Assembly (NCBI RefSeq): GCF_036320965.1
Contig: NC_092242.1
Span: 65,006,020 to 65,070,019 of the forward strand
Length of the DNA: 64,000 bases
Direction: 5' to 3'
Source: Panulirus ornatus
Lineage: Eukaryota; Arthropoda; Malacostraca; Decapoda; Palinuridae
Each line of letters starts with the position of its first letter. The stretch's first letter is position 1. Made by a program: the position numbers and the translations under genes. The notes under the pieces are model-generated. The model saw only the letters and a list, made by a program, of their open reading frames with translations. It did not search any database and was not told where the DNA came from. Positions 9,527-21,575 of this stretch are shown one piece after another.

Positions 9527-12500
9527 CTATGCAGAATATACACATTAGACAAGGTTATCTGGTAATCAGTAAAGTAACACAAAATAACACTGGCGCTTTA
9601 TTTCAAACTAAACACTAAATGTTATCAAAATATTATGAACAATTTCTCTTTCAAAATATTACAAAACCTATGAATACAAAAATCTTATCTCCGAATTAAA
9701 GGCTTCACTAAATGTTTCATACTATAACTTATGTGAATATTCTTATATTGAAATGTACATTATACCAACACATATTGGAAAATTTGGGGGTTCTCAAGAC
9801 AGCAAAATGACTAGTTTTATATACTTTCAAGATGATGATGACAGCAGCTGGTCTTTCTCACCCATACAAGATCTGACATGGAATTGAATGTTCTTTCTCC
9901 TAATAATTGTTCTTCCTGAAGCCACTTCTATGTTTTATTTCTTTATCTATAATTGCTCCACATCCAATTTCAATGAAAGAATCCTTGCGAACCTAGGATC
10001 TCCTAAAGCCTCTTGCAGTTCAAGGCTGTGCTACTTCCATTCACAGGAAAATGTAGATACAGTCTAGCCAAAAGTGATTTTTCACTCGTGGTGTAATGTT
10101 CAGCAGGCAGAGTCCAGTAACAATACTGCAACCTTATGCTTATCAATTCCATGTCATTTTGAAAAGAGGCTATTTTAAATTTCTCTTTATTCATGTATTT
10201 TCCTATTTCTTATGATTTACATCCTACATACTTCTACTATCCCTTTTGAAAATATCTACTATGGCAAATCTCACTTTTATCATCTTTCTTATTTTCAAGT
10301 GAAGCAAAAGGTGACTGTTTTATTTATTTCACGGACAAACCATCATGCAGAATTGTTGAGCTAACAATTTCAGCAATGCTGTTAAGTTTAATAGTGCAGT
10401 GATGGTCTACAAGAAAATCTCTGGGAAGACTCTCCACATGCTAAACAACTCAGGATGCACATAAAAGTAATATAATACTGGAGAGAAAATCATGTGACCT
10501 GTCATAAGTAAAAAAAGGATGTTTTAATGCTGTGATTTAAAGTTGATGAGAAAGATTTATTCTTTATTTCCATATAGAGCTATGCTGGAAATATTTATTC
10601 TGACATTAAATAAGAAATAATTTCTGAATAAATTTTCCTTGAGACATCCATAAACTACTACCGTATCCTAACTTGGAAAACCTTTGGTACCATGCCATAA
10701 ATGAGGAAAAGAGATCATGTGGTGCTCAAATTATGAGTATCTGGCCAATATAAAAATAAAATGAAACCTCAAAAGAAATCAAGCCTGAATATGAGATACA
10801 GGGCTGATCACTATACAGTAACAGTAAAATAAAGTGGGTAGCAATCAAACAAAATATGGAAGGATCATGTTGAAGACCATCTTAATAATGTCAGCTCATC
10901 ACTGAACATCTTAAAGCCAATTAATTAGTGAAAGGGAAGTCATTGGGTAAAGTCATAAATGGTAACTTCATATGTTAATAAAGTAAATATCATACAGTAT
11001 CAGTATCAGAGTTTAATCTGCATAGTATAAATGTGGATTAAAAAAGGGGAATGGCTATATCAGATTTTTTTCATTCTATACATCATTTTTATTATGTTTA
11101 CTAGTACTGTGAAACTGTGTCTATCAACCCAGTGTGAGAAAAGACATGAAAAGTATATTATGTTGATATGAAAAATCAATGAATGTACAGTATGACTAAG
11201 TTTTTTTTGGCAGCAAATAAAGGAAGGATGAGAGTAAGGTGTAGGAATACAGGGAGGAATATATGTTTAGCAAGGAATCCTAGAATATGGAATATGGAAA
11301 CTGTGATGCGTGGAGGAGATTTATCATAAATAACCCTACAGAAGAGCTGGAGAAGGAACATACGATTTCAAATATTAAAAAATGATGCTAACTTAACTGC
11401 TACCAACCTTTTTTGAGCTCATCCACATATCACATGATTTCAAACATTAAATAAGGAAACAAAATTATGCTGCTACTAACCTTATTTTGACCTCGCATCC
11501 ATGCATCAAATGACCCCTTCATACTAAAGCCGAAATCCTTGTAGTAATGTTTCAATGAAGGCACTTTCCATGTTGGCAGATAGTCATCCCCAACCACATA
11601 CTTGTCACGGACCTCAGGATCAAATGGATGGTACTTCTCTGGGCAAAACCTGTAAGATGAGGCACTGAATTTCAGCTTCAGAGATAAATGTTTTATCTTT
11701 TTACAAAAGCATTCATCATGAAAAGTGTTTTCACACATCAGAATAAGCATTTACCGGAAATTTTCATTCATCATATCTATAAACAATTATTTTTTTTCTC
11801 CTAAATTAGTCTTAAAATAAAATACCCATCAATTTGTTAAAATCACAAACTGTACTACCGTGAATGACATCTTACCTGAAGAGTACATCACCCATATAGA
11901 TGTAAACCCTGAGAGGCTGTATGGAGGTGACAGTAGTGTAGACTCCAATGTCAAACTTATGGCCATCAATAAGAAGTGGGTTATGGATGAATTCCTGAAC
12001 AAAAGACCCCTCAGCTCCCAAATCCAGGGCATCCAGCTTTTCAATCTTAATCCCTCGATGATTGTTGGACTTCTGCACAAACATTGCTGTAGGGTTCTGC
12101 TTGGCAAAGGTTAAGAGCTCTGACTTTTCTGCTGGCATCCTGAAAGCCTTTGGGATGTAAGGCAATCCAGATACTGCAAGATTTACTTTATTGGTAATGA
12201 AGCCTGACCCAGGGAAGTGGTTGACTCTTTGATGAGACTTGAGTTGCATCATCATCTTTTTGAGTTCCCTAAAGGGATAGTTATGTGACCAAAGAACATC
12301 CCAGTCATCCCCATCATCTTGCAGGTCATAGCCAAGCCTGTGGAAAACATTGGTGACATGCATTAAGTAACTGGATCTCTTGTCTGATCCACGAACCCAA
12401 GCCACAGGACGTGCATAGTGACTCACTCCTTTTGCCTCAGCAACTGCCTCACCTGGAAAGGAAATAAAACACATCAAAATACTGTTCATAATCCCAAAAA

Positions 12501-12741
12501 TTTAGTATGGTCACCACCATCATTACTGTTCCGTACCTATTATTCTTTAATGCTTACCATGGGAATGTTCTTTGTTCCAGTGTTCACGGGTTAGCCTGTG
12601 GAGCTCGTAGACATTAAGGGCTGTGAGCACAGCCCCAAACACTAACACAGCAATCACAGCCACCATGAACCGCATCTGCCGTTTTGAGATGGGTGTCCCT
12701 GCTACCCCGGCACCCACACCGCCATTTGCCACACCCATCAC
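8891..12741 (-). CDS. TTLL15-like tubulin-tyrosine-ligase family protein, four exons
   Basis: Complete spliced gene model: exons 12,741-12,558, 12,452-11,876, 11,649-11,481 and 9,526-8,891 (stop included). They join in frame to 1,566 nt, 521 residues. TTL-family enzymes use an ATP-grasp fold to ligate glutamate, glycine or tyrosine onto proteins, classically tubulin tails. The family is shown by KSNNHRGIKI, FVQEFIHNPLLIDGHKFDIG, VTSIQPLRVYIY, FRFCPEKYHP, then MRFDFVVDD and MEANMSPNLSS, whose Glu and Asn are the expected metal ligands. Residues 25-44 form one hydrophobic membrane segment with basic residues before it, suggesting a type II anchor. The C-terminus is Cys-rich. Overall it most resembles invertebrate TTLL15-type proteins; the paralogue call is less sure than the family. 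An alternative start at the second ATG would remove only one residue. Confidence 0.93.
10018..10120. repeat. R4 short dispersed repeat, copy 2, in TTLL intron 3
   Basis: Shares AAGTGATTTTTCACTCGTGG, TGTAATGTTCAGCAGGCAG and a GGCTGTGC.ACTTCCA block with the copies at 975 and 12,945. The remainder of the 1,954-bp intron 3 (9,527-11,480) shows nothing else recognisable. Confidence 0.6.
11481..11649 (-). CDS. TTLL exon 3
   Basis: The acceptor is TCATCTTACAG; the exon starts GTTTTGCCC and continues ...FRFCPEKYHPFDPEVRDKYV to MRGQNK. It ends CAAAATAAG before the donor GTTAGT, in phase 0. It corresponds to the region after the S..PLRVY strand in TTL domains, where canonical members carry a 'kYhp' motif and the variable insertion. 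Confidence 0.9.
11876..12452 (-). CDS. TTLL exon 2: N-terminal and central ATP-grasp region
   Basis: The acceptor TTTCCTTTCCAG precedes GTGAGGCAGTT and completes a Gly codon with exon 1. The exon carries the start of the TTL domain (ARPVAWVRG, FHRLGYDLQDDGDDWDVLWSH, NHFPGSGFITNKVNL) and the nucleotide-binding KSNNHRGIKI segment. It ends CTCTTCAG before the donor GTAAG, splitting an Arg codon in phase 2. Confidence 0.92.
12558..12741 (-). CDS. TTLL exon 1: cytoplasmic tail and membrane anchor
   Basis: Begins ATGATGGGT and encodes a Gly/Ala/Val-rich N-terminus, then KRQMR and the hydrophobic stretch FMVAVIAVLVFGAVLTALNV. It ends CATTCCCATG followed by the donor GTAAGC, leaving phase 1. Intron 1 is only 105 bp. 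On the minus strand, a plausible 3' splice site (TTCTCACCCACAG) lies about 20 bp upstream of the start, so an upstream non-coding exon is likely. A short upstream ATG in this leader is terminated by a TGA that overlaps the start. Confidence 0.85.
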
Positions 12742-12944
12742 AGATTACACCTTACCATCCCTGTGGGTGAGAACATTTTGTAACAATGTTGTGGATGGAA
12801 TGAATTCACTTCACCTTTTTAACTGTCATGGCTTTGACTGAGATATACTTCTGTCTATACCAGGTCAGTCATATATATGAACATGTCAATCTACTTATAA
12901 TCAACCTACGACAATTTCTTTCAAAGAGTCTTTATGTTATCCAG

Positions 12945-13088
12945 CCCAAGGCTGCACCACTTGCAGTGACACGGAAAAGTAGATTCCCATGGAACAAGAA
13001 GTTCTATGTTGAGACTGTACTCCTAATAATATAGTTTTGCTAAGGATGACTTTTCCTATGTGGTGTAACCTCTTGTAGGAAGACCTCG
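12945..13088. repeat. R4 short dispersed repeat, copy 3
   Basis: Contains CCAAGGCTGCACCACTTGCA, GAGACTGTACTCC and TTGCTAAGGATGACTTTTCC followed by TGTGGTGTAA, matching the other two R4 copies. It ends directly against the (AT)n tract that opens the palindrome. Confidence 0.6.
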
Positions 13089-13091
<3 letters not shown>

Positions 13092-13163
<72 letters not shown>

Positions 13164-13210
13164 GCGACGCGCAGGGAGTGCGTGGGAAGTATTCTTTCTT
13201 CCTTATCCCC

Positions 13211-13296
<86 letters not shown>

Positions 13297-13343
13297 GGGG
13301 ATAAGGAAGAAAGAATACTTCCCACGCACTCCCTGCGCGTCGC

Positions 13344-13415
<72 letters not shown>
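13092..13415. repeat. perfect 324-bp palindrome of AT tracts and R2 ends
   Basis: The symmetry axis lies between 13,253 and 13,254. Arms 13,162-13,214 and 13,293-13,345 are exact reverse complements, each the right-end 53 bp or so of R2 (GCGACGCGCAGGGAGTGCG ... TTATCCCCAGGGA). The central AT tract of about 76 bp is self-complementary, and the outer AT tracts extend the symmetry to 13,092 and 13,415. It could extrude as a cruciform, or it could be an assembly fold-back. Confidence 0.95.
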
Positions 13416-13420
<5 letters not shown>

Positions 13421-13625
13421 TTTTCAGACATTCACCATTTCCCGAGTTAGTGAGGTAGCGCTAAGGACAAAGGACTGATCCTCAGAGGGAATATCCTCCT
13501 TGCCCGCCTTCTCTGTTCCTTCTTTGAGAAAACTAAAAAAGAGAGGTGAGGATTTCCAGCCCCTACTCCCTCCCCCTTTAGTTGCTTTTACGACACGCAG
13601 GGAATACGTAGGAGGATAGAACCTT
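13416..13625 (-). mobile_element. R2 short SINE-like element, copy 2
   Basis: It starts with a T run after the AT tract, then CCATTTCCCGAGTTAGTGAGGTAGCGC (in two overlapping blocks), GGAATATCCTCCTTGCC, GAGGATTTCCAGCCCC and CGACACGCAGGGAATACGTA. The terminal CCCCAGGGA is missing or degraded; it ends near an A run at 13,625. This copy lies beside two R2 end fragments in the palindrome. Confidence 0.75.
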
Positions 13626-13639
13626 AAAAAAAAGATGTA

Positions 13640-14258
13640 CTATTCATCCAAACCTATCCAGGACCCACACAGTGGTAGGATGGGAGATCATTTGCTCTTG
13701 CGACACGTAATATCCCCAACACACACTAGCATTACAAATTTTTGTACCTTGAGTCTTTGTTCTTTCCATGTGCACCCTTTATCGAAAACACACACACACA
13801 CATATGTTAGCTCAACGATAAAATAAGAATTAAAATTAAACACGAAAAATACCAACCTAACCTCGGTAATTAAACGTGCTGACCCTCCCTCTTGTGCGGC
13901 AACAAGCACACACCCGCCACTCCACGTCATGAAACACGATTGCTCTCTGCTGCAGCCGTTTATCCTGTGGTGTGGTATGGTGGTTGGTATAGAAGGAAGT
14001 GTTTACGGATGGGTGTCGTGCAAGAGGGTGGTGTTAATGACAAAGATGTAATGTTCTAGGGTCTGCGATTCTTGTGTTTGTATGTATTACGTAGTAGCTA
14101 GCCTGTTGGTGTTGTAGCACTGACGTTTCTGGAGTGTAGTGTAGGAGCTGAGGATTTCAGCTGAGGAGGTAGCGTGGTAGAAGAGCAACACACACCAGTC
14201 GTAAGCTTGGCGATGAGAGATGGCTGGAAAGTAAATAAGAATTCATGTAAAGGTCTGT

Positions 14259-14263
<5 letters not shown>
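13640..14263. other. non-coding stretch with (CA)n
   Basis: A short (CA)n tract at 13,787-13,801; otherwise no supportable gene. This lies upstream of the TTLL gene and could hold its promoter or a leader exon, but no specific element is recognisable. Confidence 0.4.
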
Positions 14264-14344
<81 letters not shown>

Positions 14345-14396
14345 CTATGAGTCCACGGGGAAAATGAAACACGATAAGTTCCCAAATTCTACCAAA

Positions 14397-14432
<36 letters not shown>
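14264..14432. repeat. (AT)n, R3 fragment and (GT)n
   Basis: (AT)n at 14,264-14,342 is followed by 14,343-14,386, which contains CCTATGAGTCCACGGGG and CACGATAAGTTCCCAA. This is the reverse complement of the R3 end at 49,757-49,803. A (GT)n tract follows at 14,400-14,432. Confidence 0.85.
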
Positions 14433-14434
<2 letters not shown>

Positions 14435-16180
14435 TTACATGCACTGATCAATATAACTACAAATGCCACAAATATAAAAGCAATGATCGGAAATATACAA
14501 AAACACAGACGCCATAAAAATATATATTTTGGCTTGTCCAAATTCTACTTAATGATGGCAACATCTGCCACTTTTTGAGTGGCTTCCTGAAGCTTTGAAT
14601 AAAAGGAAAATTCATGAACTGAAGCCATCCCTGCATTGGCCTCCTCTGAAATTAGCAATCTCCATACCGCTCTCAATCAACTTCGTCGTACAGTATATGC
14701 AAGATTAAGTCCTATCGTTTACCACAAGAACTAGCAATATATTAGCGAGAACATCGTCTACTGACAGTCGTGGATTGTCGCCTCTGTGGTCCATGATCAT
14801 TATCACATCACCATGAGGATCTGTGCAGTAAAACAATCCGGCCAGACAGTCATGATATCGCCTGCGTGAAGTGCCACACGTTACTATATGCTCTTCTTAC
14901 TGGTATTGCAATGATCATGAAGCTGAATAACAAAGAACTCTGACTGGGAACAGTGAACGTCGATGACGAAACACATTCTAATCATAAAAGCATTTCATGC
15001 TTTGTCACTGATACACCCAAAACCTCACTAACAGATAATTACGACCCAAAACAGTAAGGTTGCAACTGCTATACCTACTTAACCCAGTACCCAGTTTATC
15101 TTTTCATTTTACTATTTCCGCTGGGCTAAAAACTTTAACCGTATATTCTTATCACTGTCCCCAGTTTACACCAAGTTCTATTATTCCTTAACGATGTTCA
15201 ACAGTCTTACACTACTCTTAAACCATTGCACTAAACTCATGCTATAATATGAGCAAACATGCCTTACAGGCAGCTCACTTGAGGGCTGTTCAAGTGATCT
15301 GTTGATGGACTCAGGAGTGAATGATTTGGTTCTTTATATTGGGCAGTCCACCAGTCCCTCTACCCGCAGTCTAGTCCATAGCCTGCACTATCCTAGCCTT
15401 TCCAAATCTTTTTTCACTTTACTGTCTTTTTTTTAATTCGTGGGCTTGCGATCTGGCGTGCCTCCTTTCAACCAGATAGCCCAAGGGCTCTAAACTTGAT
15501 TAAACTTGGTTGAGATCGTGTATGTGGACACCACACATAAGTTGAAGAACGGGGTAGGTCGAGGTGAGAAAGACGTCCCGCCTTTCTCTGCTCACTCGTC
15601 ATGTGTTATTCTTTGTCCGCCGTATTTTTGACAAAGCATTTGTGGCAGTCAGCGCCATCTGTAAGCCTTGCCTGGCAGTTGTACTTAACGCAGCCAACTA
15701 CCCAAAAGAGGATGCGACGCAAGAGCAAATATACGTGACAAATGGCCAGGAGGAGCGAGAATAAAAAAAAGTCCAATCTGCTCTCGGTTTAATAAATACC
15801 TGTACGGTTATGGGAGGATGAACACACTGATGAAGCTTTGTGAGGGGTAAAACTCCTCCCTCCCCCATATGCGCAAACAAGTAATTACACCTTGCCGACA
15901 ACACCAGGACCCACAACAATCACTGTCTCGTATAGAGAAAGCTTAACGGGTATATTTTTAGAGCTGCTCTCAAACAAAGGCCACGAATCCTTCGTTCATT
16001 TACGCGCTCTGATCACTATTTATTCTACAACCTACGCAGTAGTATCAACTAATCTCTTTTATCTGTTCACAATGAAACCAAACGAAATCATGTCACCTTA
16101 AAATAAGTCCAGGCTAACACCAAGACAAACATTAAGATGTGAAATAAAAAATTAACCAATAAATAATGACATGCGTTAAG

Positions 16181-16182
<2 letters not shown>
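14433..16182. other. non-coding stretch
   Basis: Several short frames (for example 15,564-15,919) have no protein-family features. Nothing supportable was seen. Confidence 0.5.
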
Positions 16183-16251
<69 letters not shown>

Positions 16252-16368
16252 CCCATACAAATGCATACGTACGAATCGTTGTTGCGGCGTCGGTCCACAG
16301 TCAACTCAGTGATTCGTCCACCCTATGGTCGATAAAATGAGCACCTGGCTTAGGCTAGAATATATATA

Positions 16369-16464
<96 letters not shown>
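16183..16464. repeat. two (AT)n microsatellites
   Basis: Tracts at 16,183-16,251 and 16,360-16,464, the second interrupted by TTT. The roughly 110-bp spacer between them is non-repetitive. Confidence 0.95.
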
Positions 16465-16465
<1 letters not shown>

Positions 16466-16739
16466 CGTTAATGGGATGGCTTTGATTAGGGCCTCAGCTG
16501 CCCATGCCGTCTCAGCTAACATGAAAAAAAAGTGAAGCTTCACGGAAAGCTTGGTTGGCCTTGTGCTAACTTTCACCAGTCCGCGTCTGACCCCGTTATA
16601 CAAGACGAACCATCCACAAACGACAACGACTGCTGGTGTGATGAAATGACCCATCGCTTACGCTAACTATAGCAGTTCAGTTTCAGTAACCCAAGCGCTA
16701 CCGTTAGTATAATAAGTTGGGCCATGAGGTAATGGGGGG

Positions 16740-17165
16740 GGGGGGGGGTTATACTGGTAAATGAGCCCAGCACGAAGCTTACACTGCGCCGCTATAAAGC
16801 TTACTATAAGCCGGCAGAAGCTCACATTACGTCGCCGAGAAACTTACTATGAGCCAGCGCGTAGCTTGAGTCAGTAAGAAGCTTAAACCGCCACAAAAAA
16901 GTTTATATTTGTGCCGTTAAAAAGCTTATATAATGACCCCACAAAAGCTTACATTGGGCCGCCTAAAATAAACAATGGCCGAGCAAGAGGCCTACACTGC
17001 CCTACCAAAAAGCTTAAGCTTAGACTGTGCTGCCACAAAACTTACACTGCATCGTCAAACTGCTTACAATGCCTAAGCGAGAAATGTACATGATGCCCCA
17101 AGAAAACTTAAATGATCTACCAAGCAGCTCACAGCGCGCCGGCAAAAATACTTACTATGAACCAG
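16740..17165. repeat. degenerate minisatellite of AAGCTTACA-type units
   Basis: After a run of G (16,734-16,748), a motif like AAAAGCTTACACTGCGCCGC recurs every 25-30 bp about 14 times with heavy divergence (for example at 16,775, 16,800, 16,945, 17,035). Short frames across it are by-products. Confidence 0.7.
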
Positions 17166-17810
<645 letters not shown>

Positions 17811-17984
17811 CAACTGCTTAACGACCCACTGGCTGTTTCCTGCTGCGACTCCCTCACCCACTGCTACGCTAGGTGGATCCGCTTACAACGCGGAGCGCTG
17901 CTGAAGAGATGGGTGGGAGGACGGTGTGAGCGAAGCTTGGGAGTGTCGGTGAGTGTGTGTAGTGATGACACAGCACGAGTCCTG

Positions 17985-17987
<3 letters not shown>

Positions 17988-18048
<61 letters not shown>
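17988..18048. repeat. (AT)n microsatellite
   Basis: Pure TA repeat of about 60 bp, starting at GGCCATATATA. Confidence 0.98.
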
Positions 18049-18051
<3 letters not shown>

Positions 18052-19433
18052 AATGGGAGAGAGGAAGACAGGAGAGAGGAAGTCTGAAAACCCAAGGGCT
18101 AATTGGAAAGGGGTCATTTCAGGACATAAAAATGAGGTCCCCAATCTACGTGGAATGCCAACGTGGCGAATATATGTCAAGGAGGAAGTGTTTCCGGACT
18201 CTGCCTACAAGCGGTTTTATTTCTTTTAAACAGCGAGAGAGAAGTCAACCGGCAAGGTTGGACCATCACAAGACCAAAGGGGAGGGGGGAAGGGGGGGTT
18301 ACAGTACTGTCAAGGGCTTTCTCGCTCCAAAGGAGTCCATCGTCTTTTTCTCCCCTCCAGCTAGTGCGTAGCGCGCAGCCTCCAAGCGGCAAGAACTTCG
18401 AAACACAGGAGGAGGAGGAGGAGGGGAAGGGGGGGGGGGGTCTTTTGGTTCTATAAAGATCATATTAATAATGAGGGATGGGTAAGAAACTCATCAAGGT
18501 ACACCAACTACACCATGCGAATATATCATCTTAGAAATACGACAGGACAGATAATCGATAACCAAAACAAAGACAGACAAAATAATAGATATTTCTTAAT
18601 AAAGTGGATTACTATCAAGTCCTGCGATCACATTTTACGAATGTCAGTAATTCATCACAACGTGGAAAATGTATATAAAATAGTGAACGCACGACGTTAA
18701 TATGATTCACTTTTGCTCTTTTTCTTCTTGTACGAGATCAAATTTCGTACTGCCAATCTCGAAACTTGTCTCTTAAACTGGTAGGGAACGGTATTGGCAT
18801 CTCCGGTTTAAGGCAAGCCGGCCGGCTAACACCAGTGCGGTTAAGATACCTGGTTAACCGCATACCGGAAATAAAACACTCGCGTGTTAGCGGACATGAA
18901 TCACTGGCCAAGAATGTTGCGAATGAAGATAGTATTATGTACGTGCCTTGTTCGATTTTCAATTCTATTAAAGGACAAAAGGGCATACAGCAGAAAAAGC
19001 ACGCTACGTCAATCATACCATAAATGATAGCAAACTGAATGAAGGTGAAAAAAAAAAATAAGATGAAAGCTGGGGCAAGAGATGGGAACTGTACGAAAAG
19101 AAGGAAAAGAAAGATAAATGCAAATTCACGCTGGCTGGTTGTTTGGGCTTTTGGTTTATCAAATTGCCTACGTATTTCTATTCAGGCCGTCAATGTTGTC
19201 ATAAACACCAACTGAAAACCTTGAACACGTTCCGGTATATATTTCTAAGACCGTGCAAGCTCTTGCTACACGTACGGTCCTTGAATGATAACAAGCAGGG
19301 TGATTGGATGGTTCTGTGGGCTTTAGGCCTATCAATTACCAGGGTCTTTAACCAGATCCACCCATCTTGTGGCTATAAAGACAATTCTACTCCGACATAC
19401 ACTTTATGTATGTAGCCTAGGATTACAATATGC

Positions 19434-19434
<1 letters not shown>
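18049..19434. other. non-coding stretch with G-rich patches
   Basis: G runs occur near 18,283-18,298 and 18,430-18,440, and a GGA-rich patch at 18,408-18,430. Short open frames on both strands at 18,738-19,023 are mirror images of each other and show no domain. Confidence 0.5.
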
Positions 19435-19492
<58 letters not shown>

Positions 19493-19575
19493 GAAAGATT
19501 CGCCAAGACTAAAGCTTGGCACAGGTTCCTGTCAATGACACCCTGTTCCCCGGTGTGCCATCACTTGCCGGCAGA
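19435..19575. repeat. (GT)n followed by R5 copy 2
   Basis: (GT)n at 19,435-19,489 runs directly into GTAAAGAAAGATTCGCCAAGA, AGCTTGGCACAGG and CTGTCAATGACACCC, which matches the R5 segment at 1,605-1,680. Confidence 0.75.
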
Positions 19576-20298
19576 GGTCGGGGTATAAAACCCTCTCCAT
19601 ATGCGTCATGCAGCAATCTAATGCAAGCCCACTGAAAGCAAGTCAGCCAGCTTCGACTTTAATCTGTAACATATTTATGAGATAATCTGTACTCCATTTA
19701 ACATTAGAGCTACATCATTATTTGAACTAGGGCTACATCGTTATTTGAACTTAAGAGAAAAAACACATATGAAATAGCAGAAAAAAGATATGATATAAAT
19801 TTGGTAAACGGAAGACACATGGTAAGCTAGGCTATGGGTGAAATTCATGTCTGACGTGTGAGCGAACGGAACGCTGTAGAGAAAGCTCCGGATGGGTACT
19901 CCCATCCTCCCGCCCTGCGTGCACAGGATGGGAGCTAATAGCTCTTGTTGGCATAGGAATCCTACTGTCTACTGTGGCGGTGGTGGTGGTGATTGTAATC
20001 TGCGGTACTGGTGGCTGAGGTTGTGGCAGCGAAGGTGGTGTACTAGGGGGGAATACAAAAAGAATTCAACAAGACTCAGGACTGAGTCCTTTCGAGGAGG
20101 CTATTTTGTGATAAGTGGATGATGTCAGAAACTCACAGATTAGTGTGGTACACGTTAAAAAGGCACAGAGATAATTCAAGGAGAATAACTTGTAAATTGT
20201 CAGCGTGGCTCAGGTGATCAGTTTCGTGTGTCGGTGACGGACCATGACTGTCATAAGGCATTCCCCACATACACACAGCTCACCATCACGACTAGGCT

Positions 20299-20585
20299 AT
20301 TAACGCCAAGCTTCGTCAGCGTATGAAAACCTTATCCACAAACGCCAAACTTCACTGCAAAAGCCGAGACCTTATCCACAAACGCCAAACTTCACTGCAC
20401 AAGCTAAAACCTTATCCACAAACGCCACACTTCACTGCACAAGCTAAGACCTTATCCACAAACGCCACACTTCACTGCACAAGCTAAAACCTTATCCACA
20501 AACGCCACACTTCACTGCACAAGCTAAAACCTTATCCACAAACGGCAAACTTCACTGCATAAGCTAAGGCCTTATCAATAAAACG
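20299..20585. repeat. 40-bp minisatellite, about six to seven copies
   Basis: The unit contains CCTTATCCACAAACGCCACA and CTTCACTGCACAAGCTAA and repeats at exactly 40 bp from about 20,330 to 20,570, with degenerate partial units at each end. Internal units differ by only one to three bases. Confidence 0.93.
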
Positions 20586-21342
20586 TTCCCACATCACAAA
20601 CCTACAATCGATCACAGGACTTCAACGTCACTGACAATCACGTTCACAGCGACGACCAAACCAGCCAGCCAGGCCGGCCGGCCGGTCGACCCATCATCAT
20701 CTCTCCCAGCGTCCCACAACCACCCCACCAACCGACACTGACAACAGTTGATACACTGTGAATTCTGAAAACAGTTGATACACTGACAGCAGTTGATACA
20801 CTGTGAATCCCAACCGATTCCAACAACGTGATCACGTAACCAGCGACCCTATTACTGGCCACCACTCCTCTCTCGTAGCCAAGATTACGAGGTTTTTCTT
20901 TTTTTTCAAAACTTGGGAGTGAAAGGGATGAGGGAGCCGAGTCTCATGAGCGTTACTAAATGTCAGCTCGCACACTGTTCACATCACGAAGGGGGAAATA
21001 AAAGAAAAAAAAAAATATCGATATCTAAAAAATATCACAAAATCTATTTCTCATGTTTTCAGTGCATTATTTATGGTCTAAATGTGATTTCTGCCAATTT
21101 GCTTGCTTTCATTTCCGTGCTCACACTCACGAACGAATAACTGCTTCTTACCTCATCTGACTGACTCTTTTTTTTGATGATATTCCATATTTTTCCTTTC
21201 CAAATGCATGTATGTATGTCATACCTAGAGGAACTGTAGACAATCTTTATTCTCATACATTCAAATTGTGATGGGGGTCCGTAAATCGAGGCTTTTCAAC
21301 AATGGATGTATAATTTACAAGGATGAATATAGAGAGTTCCTC
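20586..21342. other. non-coding stretch with short CAGTTGATACACTG repeats
   Basis: CAGTTGATACACTG occurs three times between 20,743 and 20,806 with irregular spacers. The rest, including an A run near 21,003-21,015, shows nothing supportable. Confidence 0.6.
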
Positions 21343-21575
21343 TTCCCTCGATAACGTGCTAAAAATCTATCCCTGGGAGGATATCGTGCTAAAAATCTAT
21401 CCCTGGGAGGATATCGTGCTAAAAATCTATCCCTGGGAGGATATCGAGCTAAAAATCTATCCCTGGGAGGATATCGTGCTAAAAATCTATCCCCGGGAGG
21501 ATATCGTGCTAAAAATCTATCCCTGTGAGGATATCGAGCTAAAAGTCTATCCCTGGGAAGATATCGTGCACGACG
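21343..21575. repeat. 30-bp minisatellite, about seven copies
   Basis: The unit, with GTGCTAAAAATCTATCCCTG and GGAGGATATC, repeats exactly every 30 bp. Because 30 is a multiple of three, both strands are open across the array (repeats of KIYPWEDIVL and of ARYPPRDRFL), but no gene context supports translation. Confidence 0.95.

Noticed and set aside
13040..13450. Long Tyr-Ile frames on both strands over (AT)n tracts (also at 4.1, 14.2, 16.4, 18.0, 22.5, 24.3, 48.0 and 49.8 kb)
   Set aside because: TATA repeats encode endless YIYI without stops; there is no independent coding evidence.
18738..19023. Overlapping open frames of about 90 codons on both strands
   Set aside because: Mutual shadows with no domain, no splice sites and no repeat relationship.
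21350..21575. Similarity of the 30-bp minisatellite (CTATCCCTGGGA) to the R2 right end (CTATCCCCTGGGA)
   Set aside because: Only about a dozen bases match and flanking bases do not; chance cannot be excluded.
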